Shown: positions 9,122 through 17,655 of the stretch, one piece after another
Layout of the letters: every line of letters begins with the position of its first letter
Position numbering within the stretch: the stretch's first letter is position 1
NCBI GenBank assembly: GCA_938007995.1
Contig: CALLLW010000065.1
Coordinates: 1 to 42,937 of the forward strand
DNA length: 42,937 bases
DNA from: an uncultured Granulosicoccaceae bacterium
GTDB lineage: Bacteria > Pseudomonadota > Gammaproteobacteria > Granulosicoccales > Granulosicoccaceae
Direction: 5' to 3'
Made by a program: the position numbers and the translations under genes
Notes under the pieces: model-generated
The model's database searches: none
What the model saw: only the letters and a program-made list of their open reading frames with translations
What the model was told of the DNA's origin: nothing

Positions 9122-9141
9122 GACGGACTCTTCGGTCCGTC
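9122..9141 (-). other. Hairpin in the metH-GH12 intergenic region
   Basis: GACGGAC (9122-9128) pairs perfectly with GTCCGTC (9135-9141) around a TCTTCG loop. It lies about 78 nt beyond the metH stop on the minus strand. No T-tract follows on either strand, so it may be a weak terminator or a 3'-end stabiliser. Nothing else was recognised in 8925-9218. Confidence 0.4.
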
Positions 9142-9218
9142 TCTGGATTTATGCAGTCAGTGGTCACTGGCGGGTTTTGAATAGGCGCGGCTTGACACGC
9201 TCACGCAAGAATCTGTTT

Positions 9219-12200
9219 TCAGGCAGCGTCTGCCCTGGAGCTACTCTGCCGGGCCTCATCCGGATTATAAGCGAGGCTTGAAGCCAGCCATTTTTCAGCA
9301 ACAGCAATTTGTAGATCACGACGTGCTGCATAGTCAGTGATTTGATCCTGGCCAATTTTGCCAACGCCGAAGTAGCGGCTTTCGGGATGCGAAAAATACC
9401 AACCGCTGACCGAGGAGGCAGGCCACATAGCAAGCGATTCTGTAAGAGAAATGCCTGTGTGTTTCTCCACATCCAATAACTCCCATAGTATGGGTTTTTG
9501 TGTGTGATCCGGGCAGGCGGGGTAGCCGCTCGCCGGTCTGATACCACGGTATTTTTCTGCAATCACTTCATCCTGAGAGAGTGATTCATCTGCAGCATAG
9601 CCCCATAAATTAATCCGGACTTCACGATGCAGATACTCGGCAAACGCCTCTGCAAAGCGATCTCCGATGGCCTTAGCCATAATGCTCGAATAGGTGTCAT
9701 TAGCTGCGTCGTACTCTTTTACCAGCTGATCAAGTGCGGTACCAGTGGTGACCGCAAAGCAGCCGATAAAATCATCTATACCGCCGGTTGTGGGAGCGAC
9801 GAAGTCTGCCAGTGCCATATTGGCTTTGCCTTCAGGTACCGGTGTCTGCTGACGCAAACCGGGCAGGGTGGCTATTACAGATTCAGGTGACTCGGCGCTG
9901 TAGATTTCTATGTCGTCGGCGTTGACAGAATTTGCTGGAAAAATACCCACGACCCCGCTGGGATTAAGCTCTGCACGATCAATAAACACCTGAATCATTG
10001 TTTGCGCATCGTTAAACAGTTCGGTTGCCTGCTCCCCGAGTTTTTTGTCACTGAGGATGCGTGGGTACTTGCCTTTCAACTGCCACGTATGGAAAAACGG
10101 CGTCCAGTCTACGTATGGCAACAGGGTTTCAAAAGAGACATCTTTAATGGCTTTTACACCGGTCATAGAAGGTCTGGCTGGCGGATTTTTCTGCCAGTCG
10201 GTTTTGAACGAGTTAGCGCGAGCTTTCTCTATGTTCAGCAGTTGACGCTGCTCGTTTTGATGCTTGAAACGCTCTCTGACTTTCTGATAGTCCTCGGTGA
10301 GTTCTGTAAAAAAGCCTGATTTGTGTTCTTTGCTGATCAGCTTGCTGGCCACGCTGACACTGCGCGATGCGTCAGTCACATAAACAACCGGATGATCGTA
10401 GTGCGGAGCTATCTTGACTGCGGTGTGCATTTTCGAGGTGGTTGCACCACCAATCATCACCGGGATATCCAGCTTACGGCGTTGCATTTCTTTGGCGAAG
10501 TTAGACATCTCTTCGAGTGACGGGGTGATTAAGCCGGATAATCCGATGATATCGACTTGTTCTTTTATTGCTGTTTCAATGATTTTATCTGCTGCGACCA
10601 TAACACCCAGATCAATCACCTCATAACCGTTGCATTGCAGTACCACACCAACAATGTTTTTACCGATGTCATGAACATCACCTTTGACGGTCGCCATCAG
10701 GATTTTTCCATTGCCTGATGCTGCATTGCCGGCTTTTTCTTCATCCATAAACGGCAGCAGGTAGGCAACCGCTTTTTTCATGACCCTTGCAGATTTAACC
10801 ACCTGTGGCAGGAACATTTTGCCTTCACCAAACAGATCGCCGACAACATTCATGCCGTCCATCAGTGGGCCTTCTATCACATGCAATGGTCGATCAAACT
10901 GCTGTCGCGCTTCTTCTGTGTCTTCTTCTATGTAGTCTGCAATACCTTTAACCAGCGCATGTGACATTCGCTCTGCAACTGGTAATTCGCGCCATACAAG
11001 GTTCTGTACTTCTGCCCTGGCTTTATCACCGCGATAGTTTTCTGCGATCTCCAGAAGTCTTTCTGTGGCATCGTCGTGTTTGTTTAATACGACATCTTCA
11101 ACACACTGCTTCAGGTCAGCGGGAATATCTTCGTAGATAGCTAATTGTCCTGCATTGACAATACCCATTTTCATACCGGCTTTAATCGCGTGGTATAAAA
11201 ACACCGAATGTATTGCCTCGCGTACGATGTTGTTGCCGCGGAAAGAGAAAGATACGTTGGATACGCCACCGCTTACCATCGCATGGGGCAAGGTGTTGTT
11301 TATCTGTCGTGTTGCCTCAATAAATGCAATGCCATAGTCGTTGTGTTCTTCAATGCCGGTTGCAATGGCGAAGATATTCGGATCAAAAATAATATCCTGT
11401 GGTAGAAAATTTACCTGTTGCACCAGTATGTTGTAAGCGCGTGTGCAAATGCCGACTTTACTTTCAACCGTGTCTGCCTGGCCGTTTTCGTCAAACGCCA
11501 TTACCACAACAGCGGCACCGTACTTCTGGCATAGCTTCGCATGACGTATAAATTCTTCTTCACCTTCTTTAAGGCTGATTGAATTGACCACGCATTTACC
11601 TTGCGCGCACTGTAAGCCGGCTTCAATGACTTCCCACTTAGAGCTGTCAATCATCAGTGGTACTTTGGCTATATCCGGTTCACCGGCTATCAGTTTGACG
11701 AACTGTTCCATCGCCGCTTTGGAGTCAAGCAGGCCCTCATCCATATTAATATCGACAATCTGCGCGCCGTTCTCTACCTGCTGACGTGCGACATCGAGTG
11801 CTTTTTCATAGTCACCCTCAACAATCAGGCGTTTAAAAGCAGCTGAGCCTGTTACGTTCGTACGTTCGCCAACGTTCACAAACAAACTGTCACTGTCTAT
11901 GTTGCAGGGTTCAAGGCCGGAAAGCCGACATGCCACGTTAAGCTCCGGCACGCTACGAGGTGCAATGTTTTCAACCGCCATGGCTATCGCTTTGATATGT
12001 TCAGGCGTTGTACCACAGCAGCCTCCAACAATATTAAGTAATCCGGATTCAGCCCACTCTGTTACGTGTGCAACCATCTGTTCGGGTGTTTCATCATACT
12101 CACCGAACGCATTGGGTAGTCCGGCATTGGGGTGCGCAGAGACCCGGGTATTGGCTACCCGCGAAAGTTCAGCAACGTACTGGCGCAGCTCACTGGCACC

Positions 12201-12935
12201 GAGGGCGCAATTTAAACCCACACAGACAGGCTGCGCGTGTTGTACTGAATTCCAGAACGCTTCAGTGGTTTGTCCACTGAGTGTTCTGCCTGATGCATCG
12301 GTGATCGTGCCTGAGATCATAATCGGTGTATCAACACCGGTATCTTCGATCAGTTGCCTGACTGCAAAGATTGCCGCTTTGGCGTTCAACGTATCAAAGA
12401 TGGTTTCAATCATCAGAATATCGGCACCACCCTCGAGCAGCGCGACGGACGATTCGCGATAGTTCTCAACCAGTTCGTCAAACGTGACATTGCGATAGCC
12501 GGGGTCGTTTACATCCGGTGATATTGACGCGGTGCGGTTGGTTGGGCCGAGTACACCGGCGACCAGGCGTGGCTTGTCACCACTTGAGTATTTATCTGCT
12601 GCTACTCGCGCTAGTCTGGCGGATTCCCGATTAATTCTTTGCACCTGATCGCCCATGCCGTAGTCAGCCATGGCAATCCGTGTTGAATTAAAAGTGTTGG
12701 TCTCGATTACATCCGCGCCGGCGGCAAGATAGTCCTCGTGGATTTGCGAGATTAGATCGGGGCGCGTTAATGACAAAAGGTCATTGTTGCCACGCTGTTC
12801 TGAGGCATGGCCAGCGAATTCCTCGCCTCGATAATCCGCTTCCTCCAGCTTGTGCTTCTGGATCATAGTGCCCATGGCACCGTCTAGAATCAGAATTTTG
12901 CTATTTAACAGGCTGATAATACTGGATTTATTCAT
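9219..12935 (-). CDS. metH: Cobalamin-dependent methionine synthase
   Basis: This 1238-aa protein has the usual MetH length. It transfers a methyl group from 5-methyltetrahydrofolate to homocysteine via B12 in the cytoplasm. Modules in order: homocysteine-binding (from [11 protein letters not shown] at about 15 to about 345, with zinc-ligand cysteines in GLNCALG and [10 protein letters not shown]), pterin-binding (about 360-640, [12 protein letters not shown]), B12 cap and Rossmann domain (about 650-890, with the cobalt-ligand motif [11 protein letters not shown] near 752), and the AdoMet-binding reactivation domain ([15 protein letters not shown] near 1135). I chose the ATG at 12935 over an upstream in-frame start (13043), which would add 36 hydrophobic residues and run through the AT-rich promoter. 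A TGTTTA/TATATT promoter-like pair overlaps the palindrome at 12990-13009. No B12 or SAM riboswitch was recognised. Confidence 0.97.
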   Translation of the reverse strand: MNKSSIISLLNSKILILDGAMGTMIQKHKLEEADYRGEEFAGHASEQRGNNDLLSLTRPDLISQIHEDYLAAGADVIETNTFNSTRIAMADYGMGDQVQRINRESARLARVAADKYSSGDKPRLVAGVLGPTNRTASISPDVNDPGYRNVTFDELVENYRESSVALLEGGADILMIETIFDTLNAKAAIFAVRQLIEDTGVDTPIMISGTITDASGRTLSGQTTEAFWNSVQHAQPVCVGLNCALGASELRQYVAELSRVANTRVSAHPNAGLPNAFGEYDETPEQMVAHVTEWAESGLLNIVGGCCGTTPEHIKAIAMAVENIAPRSVPELNVACRLSGLEPCNIDSDSLFVNVGERTNVTGSAAFKRLIVEGDYEKALDVARQQVENGAQIVDINMDEGLLDSKAAMEQFVKLIAGEPDIAKVPLMIDSSKWEVIEAGLQCAQGKCVVNSISLKEGEEEFIRHAKLCQKYGAAVVVMAFDENGQADTVESKVGICTRAYNILVQQVNFLPQDIIFDPNIFAIATGIEEHNDYGIAFIEATRQINNTLPHAMVSGGVSNVSFSFRGNNIVREAIHSVFLYHAIKAGMKMGIVNAGQLAIYEDIPADLKQCVEDVVLNKHDDATERLLEIAENYRGDKARAEVQNLVWRELPVAERMSHALVKGIADYIEEDTEEARQQFDRPLHVIEGPLMDGMNVVGDLFGEGKMFLPQVVKSARVMKKAVAYLLPFMDEEKAGNAASGNGKILMATVKGDVHDIGKNIVGVVLQCNGYEVIDLGVMVAADKIIETAIKEQVDIIGLSGLITPSLEEMSNFAKEMQRRKLDIPVMIGGATTSKMHTAVKIAPHYDHPVVYVTDASRSVSVASKLISKEHKSGFFTELTEDYQKVRERFKHQNEQRQLLNIEKARANSFKTDWQKNPPARPSMTGVKAIKDVSFETLLPYVDWTPFFHTWQLKGKYPRILSDKKLGEQATELFNDAQTMIQVFIDRAELNPSGVVGIFPANSVNADDIEIYSAESPESVIATLPGLRQQTPVPEGKANMALADFVAPTTGGIDDFIGCFAVTTGTALDQLVKEYDAANDTYSSIMAKAIGDRFAEAFAEYLHREVRINLWGYAADESLSQDEVIAEKYRGIRPASGYPACPDHTQKPILWELLDVEKHTGISLTESLAMWPASSVSGWYFSHPESRYFGVGKIGQDQITDYAARRDLQIAVAEKWLASSLAYNPDEARQSSSRADAA

Positions 12936-12989
12936 GAGTCGCCGGTAGAGGGTGGATATCTGTACCGCTAAATATAGCAAGAAATATAC

Positions 12990-13009
12990 ATATAAACATA
13001 TGTTTATAT
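12990..13009. promoter_or_regulatory. 20-bp perfect palindrome between metH and the divergent SDR gene (candidate operator)
   Basis: ATATAAACAT (12990-12999) is followed directly by its exact reverse complement ATGTTTATAT. It lies 55 nt upstream of the metH ATG and overlaps a possible -35 element for metH; on the plus strand it adjoins a TATATAAAAT box. The AACAT-ATGTT core resembles ArsR-family operators. ArsR-type SAM/SAH sensors control metH in some Proteobacteria, so such a regulator is possible (inference). Confidence 0.6.
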
Positions 13010-13139
13010 ATAAAATGTGAATGACCGAAAGAATGATCACCACCTGGTGACCAAAAATCTACTGTCGACCCAGTCACGACGCGTTATCCTCGCCAGCAAA
13101 TATCAATCGGGAGTGCCAGGTGAACAGGGGACTGAAAAC

Positions 13140-13856
13140 GTGAAGGTAGTGGTGATTGGCGGCAGCGGTGGTATCGGTTCCGCGGTGCTGAAACGACTGC
13201 GCGATTCATTTCCGCAGGCATCGTTGTCTGCGACCTGGTGTCGCACAAGGCCTGTCGATGAGTCGCTCGCCAGTTGGTCGCAAGTGGATGTACTTAGTGA
13301 ACAGAGCATTGCTGACTTTGCTGCAGGCATCGATTCTGTCGACTGGCTGATCAACGCGACCGGTATGTTGCATGCTGACCAGCGGATGCCGGAAAAAACT
13401 CTACAGCAGGTGGACGGCGAATTTTTTCTACACAATCTGCAGATCAATGCATTGTCGACGCTATTAATCGCCAAACACTTCAGCCGAGCTTTAAAAAACG
13501 CAAAGGCTGATGAGGTGACTCCACAATTTGCGACGGTGTCAGCCAGGGTAGGGAGTATTGAAGACAACCGGCTGGGTGGCTGGTATAGCTATCGCTGCTC
13601 TAAAGCTGCTCTGAACATGGCGATAAAAAATATCAGTATTGAGTGGCAGAGAACCCTGCCTGCGGTTTGCGTGACTGCGTTGCATCCGGGCACCACCGAT
13701 ACTTCGTTATCAGAACCGTTTCAGCGTAACGTGCCAGAGGGTAAGCTGTTTACACCCGAAAAAGTCGCTGATGACTTTATTCGACTTTTAACTGATTTAA
13801 CGGCAAAAGACACGGGTGGATTCTTGGCTTACGACGGCGAGCGTCTACCCTGGTAG
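13140..13856 (+). CDS. Short-chain dehydrogenase/reductase (C-factor-like)
   Basis: This is a 238-aa SDR. The nucleotide-binding motif GGSGGIG starts at residue 7, INATG sits at about 75, and the catalytic Tyr151-x3-Lys155 lies in YSYRCSK, with VSARVGS supplying the usual Ser. LHPGTTDT follows at about 182. GTG at 13140 is chosen because AGGGG (13126-13130) precedes it and the Rossmann strand KVVVIGG begins immediately; in-frame starts from 13017 lack a ribosome site and add an unstructured tail. The downstream DUF2256 gene begins inside its stop codon (TAGTG), implying translational coupling. The substrate is unknown; small SDRs of this type accompany photolyase genes in other bacteria (recollection, unchecked). 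Confidence 0.85.
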   Translation: MKVVVIGGSGGIGSAVLKRLRDSFPQASLSATWCRTRPVDESLASWSQVDVLSEQSIADFAAGIDSVDWLINATGMLHADQRMPEKTLQQVDGEFFLHNLQINALSTLLIAKHFSRALKNAKADEVTPQFATVSARVGSIEDNRLGGWYSYRCSKAALNMAIKNISIEWQRTLPAVCVTALHPGTTDTSLSEPFQRNVPEGKLFTPEKVADDFIRLLTDLTAKDTGGFLAYDGERLPW

Positions 13857-14032
13857 TGAAACAGAAAAACAAAAAAAAATCTGTCAGCAAGTCTGACCTG
13901 CCGCAGAAGGTATGCGTGGTCTGTCAGCGGCCGTTTAGCTGGCGAAAAAAATGGCAGCATTGTTGGGATGAAGTACGATATTGCTCAAAGCGGTGCTCGG
14001 GTATGAAGCCCGGGTCGATAAAAAATGTCTAG
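13856..14032 (+). CDS. DUF2256 small zinc-ribbon-like protein
   Basis: This 58-aa protein has a Lys-rich N-terminus followed by [15 protein letters not shown] and [11 protein letters not shown]. Those are the DUF2256 signature with Cys20/Cys23 and Cys43/Cys47 as a likely zinc site. The GTG start at 13856 shares its first base with the last base of the upstream TAG, so it is probably translated by ribosomes finishing the SDR. DUF2256 genes often lie beside photolyase/cryptochrome genes, and one is present at 15386-16855. Its biochemical role is unknown. Confidence 0.85.
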   Translation: MKQKNKKKSVSKSDLPQKVCVVCQRPFSWRKKWQHCWDEVRYCSKRCSGMKPGSIKNV

Positions 14033-14086
14033 ATATCTGCGTTGCGAGTTAGCGGCTACGGATTCAAACAAGAAAAGGGGAAATGT

Positions 14087-14443
14087 ATGAGCGGACACGA
14101 AAAAATAGATTATGTCGAACTGCCAGCGAATGACCTTAGGGCAAACAAGGCGTTTTTTAACAAAGCGTTTGGTTGGCAGTTTGAAGATTTTGGTGAAGAG
14201 TACACGGCTTTCGCCAATCAGGGACTCGATGGTGGATTCTATAAAGCCGATCTAAAATCTGTAGCCGCTAACGGCAGTGCACTGGTGGTATTTTTAAGTG
14301 AAAATCTTGAAGCGACACAGCAGAAGATCATAGATTCAGGTGGCACGATAGTGCAGCAGATTTTTTCATTTCCGGGTGGCCGCCGATTTCATTTTACCGA
14401 CCCGTGCGGTAATGAATACGCGGTCTGGTCAAAAGAAGCGTAG
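14087..14443 (+). CDS. VOC-family (glyoxalase/bleomycin-resistance-like) protein
   Basis: This is a 118-aa protein. IDYVELPANDLRANKAFFNKAFGW at the N-terminus and FHFTDPCGNEYAVWSKE at the C-terminus are the two beta-alpha-beta halves of a VOC domain, usually a metal-dependent enzyme or binding protein. The ATG at 14087 follows AAGGGGAAATGT, a strong ribosome site. An in-frame start at 14042 would add 15 residues and lacks such a site. It is the third gene of the SDR-DUF2256-VOC run, 54 nt after the DUF2256 stop. The substrate is not predictable. Confidence 0.88.
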   Translation: MSGHEKIDYVELPANDLRANKAFFNKAFGWQFEDFGEEYTAFANQGLDGGFYKADLKSVAANGSALVVFLSENLEATQQKIIDSGGTIVQQIFSFPGGRRFHFTDPCGNEYAVWSKEA

Positions 14444-14522
14444 CGCCTGTTCATAACGTCAAGCTGTTGGTCTGTTCAGTTTAGCCAGCCGATTAACCAG
14501 GCCAACAGGCCAGGCAAACAAA

Positions 14523-15284
14523 TCAGGCCAGCTCAAAATGTTTGCCATTGTGCGTGTGATCGCTGCCACCGGCCAGATATAGATAGGCAGGTACTTTTTC
14601 GTCGGCTAGCGGAATGGTAGCGGGATCTTCCCCCGGATAGGCGGAGCTTCTTAAGTTTGTTCGCATCGGGCCGGGATAAATCGCATTGCAGTTTATACGC
14701 GTTGTAGCAGGATTGGCTTCACTCGTGGCAAGCTCATCTGCAAATATATGCATTGCAGTGGCGATTGAAGCTTTGCTTATGCCATAAGCCCCCCAGTAAG
14801 CGGATTGTTTGTTGTCGGTAGTGAATATGATGTTTCCATTGCCACTGTTACGCATCACTGGTAACAGTGCTTTGGTCAGTAAAACAGGGGCGTGCAGGTT
14901 GACGGTAAAAGTTTCCTGCCACGATTTAGCATCGATATGATCAATCGGGCTGATTTGCCCGAGCGTTGCAGCGCAATGAACAATGCAGTGCAGTCCTTTA
15001 AACGTGTCTTCTATTGTTTTACCAAGTTCCGCGTAGTCATCGGTGTTGGCGCCTCGCATATCCAGCGGATACAACCCCGGTTGCCTGCCGGTTTGCGCTT
15101 CAATTTCATCGTGTAGCTGATTGAGTTTTTGTTGATGATGATCGAGGAGTATCAACTCTGCACCAATGCTTGCTGCGGCCTTCGCGACAGCATTGCCAAG
15201 GCCACCGGCAGCACCGGTAATAAGCATGACTTTACCGTCTAGAGCATTGGGTTCCGGTTGGTAACTGTTGATAAGTTCTGGCAC
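14523..15284 (-). CDS. YciK-like short-chain dehydrogenase/reductase
   Basis: This is a 253-aa SDR resembling E. coli YciK: TGAAGGLG cofactor motif (residues 23-30), HCAATLG (103-109), VNLHAPVLLTKALLP (128-142), Tyr167-x3-Lys171 in YGISK, and IYPGPMRTNLRSSAYPGEDP (about 205-224). The start is GTG, with AGGG 9 nt upstream. The stretch where YciK has its catalytic Ser reads FTTDNKQSAYWGAY and is about three residues shorter, so the Ser may be replaced or shifted. It lies 101 nt after the photolyase gene on the same strand and may be co-transcribed with it. Physiological substrates of YciK-type proteins are poorly known. Confidence 0.83.
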   Translation of the reverse strand: MPELINSYQPEPNALDGKVMLITGAAGGLGNAVAKAAASIGAELILLDHHQQKLNQLHDEIEAQTGRQPGLYPLDMRGANTDDYAELGKTIEDTFKGLHCIVHCAATLGQISPIDHIDAKSWQETFTVNLHAPVLLTKALLPVMRNSGNGNIIFTTDNKQSAYWGAYGISKASIATAMHIFADELATSEANPATTRINCNAIYPGPMRTNLRSSAYPGEDPATIPLADEKVPAYLYLAGGSDHTHNGKHFELA

Positions 15285-15385
15285 GGCGTCGCCCTGGTTG
15301 ACTTGCTTTTTTAACGGAGAGAGTTTTAGAAGTTTGTGCAGTAGAAATCTTTGTCAGTGGGATTTCTGCCACACAGACACTTCTA

Positions 15386-16855
15386 TTATGGTGTCTTTAT
15401 TTTAGCAAAGCGCTCAAGTGCTTCCACCCTTGTGGCCTTGAGATCGACAATAGGATGTGGGTAGGTTTTGCCCAACTCGATGCCGGCTTCAGTTAGCTCG
15501 GCTTCACTGGCGGCCCACGGGCTATGGATATGCTTTTCATGCAGCCGTGCTAACTCTGGTACCCACTTACGCACATATTCACCTTTCTTGTCGAATCGCT
15601 CGCCTTGTCTGACAGGATTAAAAACCCGAAAGTACGGGGCTGCATCAGCACCACTGCCGGCTACCCACTGCCAGCCCATGGTGTTGCTGGCCAGATCAGC
15701 ATCGACCAATGTATCCCAGAACCACTGTGCGCCCTCCAGCCAGTGGTAGCCGATATTTTTGATCAGCAGTGAGCCAACCACCATCCGGACACGGTTGTGC
15801 ATCCAGCCGGTCTGCCAGAGTTGTCGCATGCCTGCGTCGACTATCGGTATCCCGGTGTTACCGCGCTGCCACCGTTTGAGCGTATCGGCGTCGATTTTTT
15901 TCCATGGGAATTTCGTAAAGCGTTTATCCAATGGCTGGTTTGTGGTGTCTGAAAAATGGTAGAGCAAATGATAGGCAAATTCGCGCCAGCCAATTTCTTT
16001 TAGAAATGTCTCGACGTTATCGTCGGCTTTTAATGTTTTATCTTTTAATTTTCGGGCTACAGCGGCATTGATCAGTCGTGGAGTCGTTTCACCAAATGCA
16101 AGGTGCGGCGATAATTTTGATGTGCCGGATTGTGCTGGCAGGTCGCGCGCTGTGTCGTATTCGCTAATCACACCTTTTAACAATTTCTGCAGATTCTTCT
16201 CTGCACCTTTTTCGCCCGGTTGCCAGTGGTCTGGAAATTGATCATCCCACGGCAGAGTGGGTAACAACTGCAGGTCTTGCAGTTTTTTTTGATCAGGCAG
16301 TTTTTTGCTATATGCCGGAATTGATTTTACTGACGGGGTAATCGCGATGCTTTCGTGTTTAAGAGAAGCTCGCCAGTAGGCGGTGAACACTTTATAGGGT
16401 AATTGCCCTTCTGCTTTGGTGCCGGTTCTGGTCACCTGCCACGGTTCATGGCAGAGGTTGCCCGGCGCCGAAAATACCTCAAGGCCCTGTTCAGATAATT
16501 GTTTTTTAAGTTTTTTGTCTAGCTCTATTGCTGCGGGTTCGTAGCGCCGGTTCCAACTGATGGCGTCTGCACCTGTGTGTTCGATGATGTGTTTTAACGT
16601 GGTTTCAGTTGACCCGTTAAATAAGTACAGCTGGTTGCCAGTTGACTTCAGAGCATCAGACAGTGCCTGCAGTGAATGATGCAGCCACCAGCAGCTGGCA
16701 GCCCCGGGTTGCCAGTCACCAGCGCTTTTTGTGTCATGAATATAGACGCAGATAACCGGTGCATTGCGCTGTACCGCCCAGTGCAGCGCCGGGTTGTCTT
16801 TTAGCCGCAGATCACGTCTGAGCCAGTAAATTGTCGGTTGAGTTTTGCCTGGCAT
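15386..16855 (-). CDS. phrB: Deoxyribodipyrimidine photolyase (class I CPD photolyase)
   Basis: This 489-aa protein has the usual photolyase length. YWLRRDLRLKDNPAL (about 9-23) opens the antenna-binding Rossmann domain. The FAD-binding helical domain carries TSKLSPHLAFGE (about 245), FLKEIGWREFAYHLL (about 288), GNTGIPIVDAGMRQLWQTGWMHNR (about 336) and ASNTMGWQWVAGSGADAAPYF (about 394). It repairs cyclobutane pyrimidine dimers with blue light using reduced FAD. The methionine at 16855 directly precedes the conserved start of the fold. A linked DUF2256 gene lies upstream on the other strand. A cryptochrome-like role cannot be excluded, but the conserved active-site blocks favour a repair enzyme. 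Confidence 0.93.
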   Translation of the reverse strand: MPGKTQPTIYWLRRDLRLKDNPALHWAVQRNAPVICVYIHDTKSAGDWQPGAASCWWLHHSLQALSDALKSTGNQLYLFNGSTETTLKHIIEHTGADAISWNRRYEPAAIELDKKLKKQLSEQGLEVFSAPGNLCHEPWQVTRTGTKAEGQLPYKVFTAYWRASLKHESIAITPSVKSIPAYSKKLPDQKKLQDLQLLPTLPWDDQFPDHWQPGEKGAEKNLQKLLKGVISEYDTARDLPAQSGTSKLSPHLAFGETTPRLINAAVARKLKDKTLKADDNVETFLKEIGWREFAYHLLYHFSDTTNQPLDKRFTKFPWKKIDADTLKRWQRGNTGIPIVDAGMRQLWQTGWMHNRVRMVVGSLLIKNIGYHWLEGAQWFWDTLVDADLASNTMGWQWVAGSGADAAPYFRVFNPVRQGERFDKKGEYVRKWVPELARLHEKHIHSPWAASEAELTEAGIELGKTYPHPIVDLKATRVEALERFAKIKTP

Positions 16856-16943
16856 TGTCTTTTCTGCTGCGGTTTTTAGCGGATACTACGGCAATTTTTG
16901 TAACCAGGCGAGAGCAGAACTTTAGGCATGAATAGGCGCTTTA

Positions 16944-16961
16944 TTGTGATGAGAGTCACAA
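16944..16961. promoter_or_regulatory. Perfect CRP/Vfr-type binding site
   Basis: TTGTGA-N6-TCACAA (16944-16949 and 16956-16961, spacer TGAGAG) is a fully symmetric CRP-family half-site pair. It lies in the 213-bp divergent region between the photolyase gene (start 16855) and the DUF11 locus (first start 17069). It is centred about 116 nt upstream of the first DUF11 gene and about 97 nt from the photolyase start. No convincing -10 box was found at a standard spacing, so which side it controls is open. The DUF11 locus is the more plausible target (inference). Confidence 0.75.
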
Positions 16962-17068
16962 GTCCGGTAGCTGCTGGGCTTCAGCTGGGCGGGCGGATTG
17001 GTTCGATGTTGTGTGGGGAACAGGTTTTGCTCACTTCCCTGGTCGATTTTAACTCTGGAAAAAATCTA

Positions 17069-17554
17069 ATGCGGCAACTTCTCCTAGCGGTGCTTCTGGC
17101 TTTACCTCTTTTGGCTCCGGCGCTTGCCATTGCTGACGATCCAATTCACGGAGCGATGCAGGTTTTTGTTGTCGAGCTCAAAGACGAGCGCGAAACACTG
17201 ACAGAAGCAAAAGAAGTTGAACCGAACCAGCTGGTCGAATACCACCTGACTTACACCAATAAAAGCGAATCAAACATCAACGGGCTGACCGTGGTCGGGC
17301 CGGTACCTGACGGCACCACTTATGTATCCAATACAGCTAATGCAGATGTTAATGCGGCGCTGCTTGTCAGTATTGACGGTGGAAAAACCTACGAGACTGA
17401 GCCGGTTATTCGCCTTGAAACCAAAGAGTCGGGTGAAGTGGTTGAGAAGGTTATCCCGGCTGAACAGTACACCCATTTGAAATGGCAGGCACAGAACGCG
17501 ATTAGTGCCGATGGTGGTACACAGTTTTACACCTACCGGGTGCGCGTTAAGTAA
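17069..17554 (+). CDS. Small secreted single-DUF11-domain protein
   Basis: This 161-aa protein has a clear Sec signal, MRQLLLAVLLALPLLAPALA, cleaved before the acidic mature start IADDPIHG. The remainder is one DUF11-type beta-sandwich: VEPNQLVEYHLTYTNKS, GLTVVGPVPDGTTYVSNTA, and a last strand FYTYRVRVK that parallels the terminal strands of the larger proteins downstream. ATG 17069 is chosen because it starts the signal peptide; in-frame starts from 16928 lie across the CRP-type site. It is the first gene of the surface locus, with 101 nt to the next gene. It could be a minor or tip subunit or a periplasmic helper (inference). Confidence 0.8.
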   Translation: MRQLLLAVLLALPLLAPALAIADDPIHGAMQVFVVELKDERETLTEAKEVEPNQLVEYHLTYTNKSESNINGLTVVGPVPDGTTYVSNTANADVNAALLVSIDGGKTYETEPVIRLETKESGEVVEKVIPAEQYTHLKWQAQNAISADGGTQFYTYRVRVK

Positions 17555-17655
17555 CTCGCTGCAAAGTGACTTTTTCAAATTTACGAAGCGCAGGTACTAA
17601 GAACAGCTGCTGCCTCACCCGCTGGTGAAAAAAATTTTAAAGTGATGAATTTACA

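Noticed and set aside
11899..12462. 187-aa plus-strand frame
   Set aside because: It is antisense to metH, with no family features.
12936..13043. Longer metH start adding 36 hydrophobic residues
   Set aside because: It runs through the AT-rich palindrome/promoter and MetH proteins begin at MNKSS-like positions; 1238 aa fits the family.
15343..15367. Inverted repeat AGAAATC / GATTTCT between photolyase and SDR genes
   Set aside because: It has an 11-nt loop, an AT-rich stem and no T-tract, so it is likely chance.
16928..17068. In-frame extension of the first DUF11 protein by 47 residues
   Set aside because: It would bury the Sec signal inside the protein and overlap the CRP-type site.
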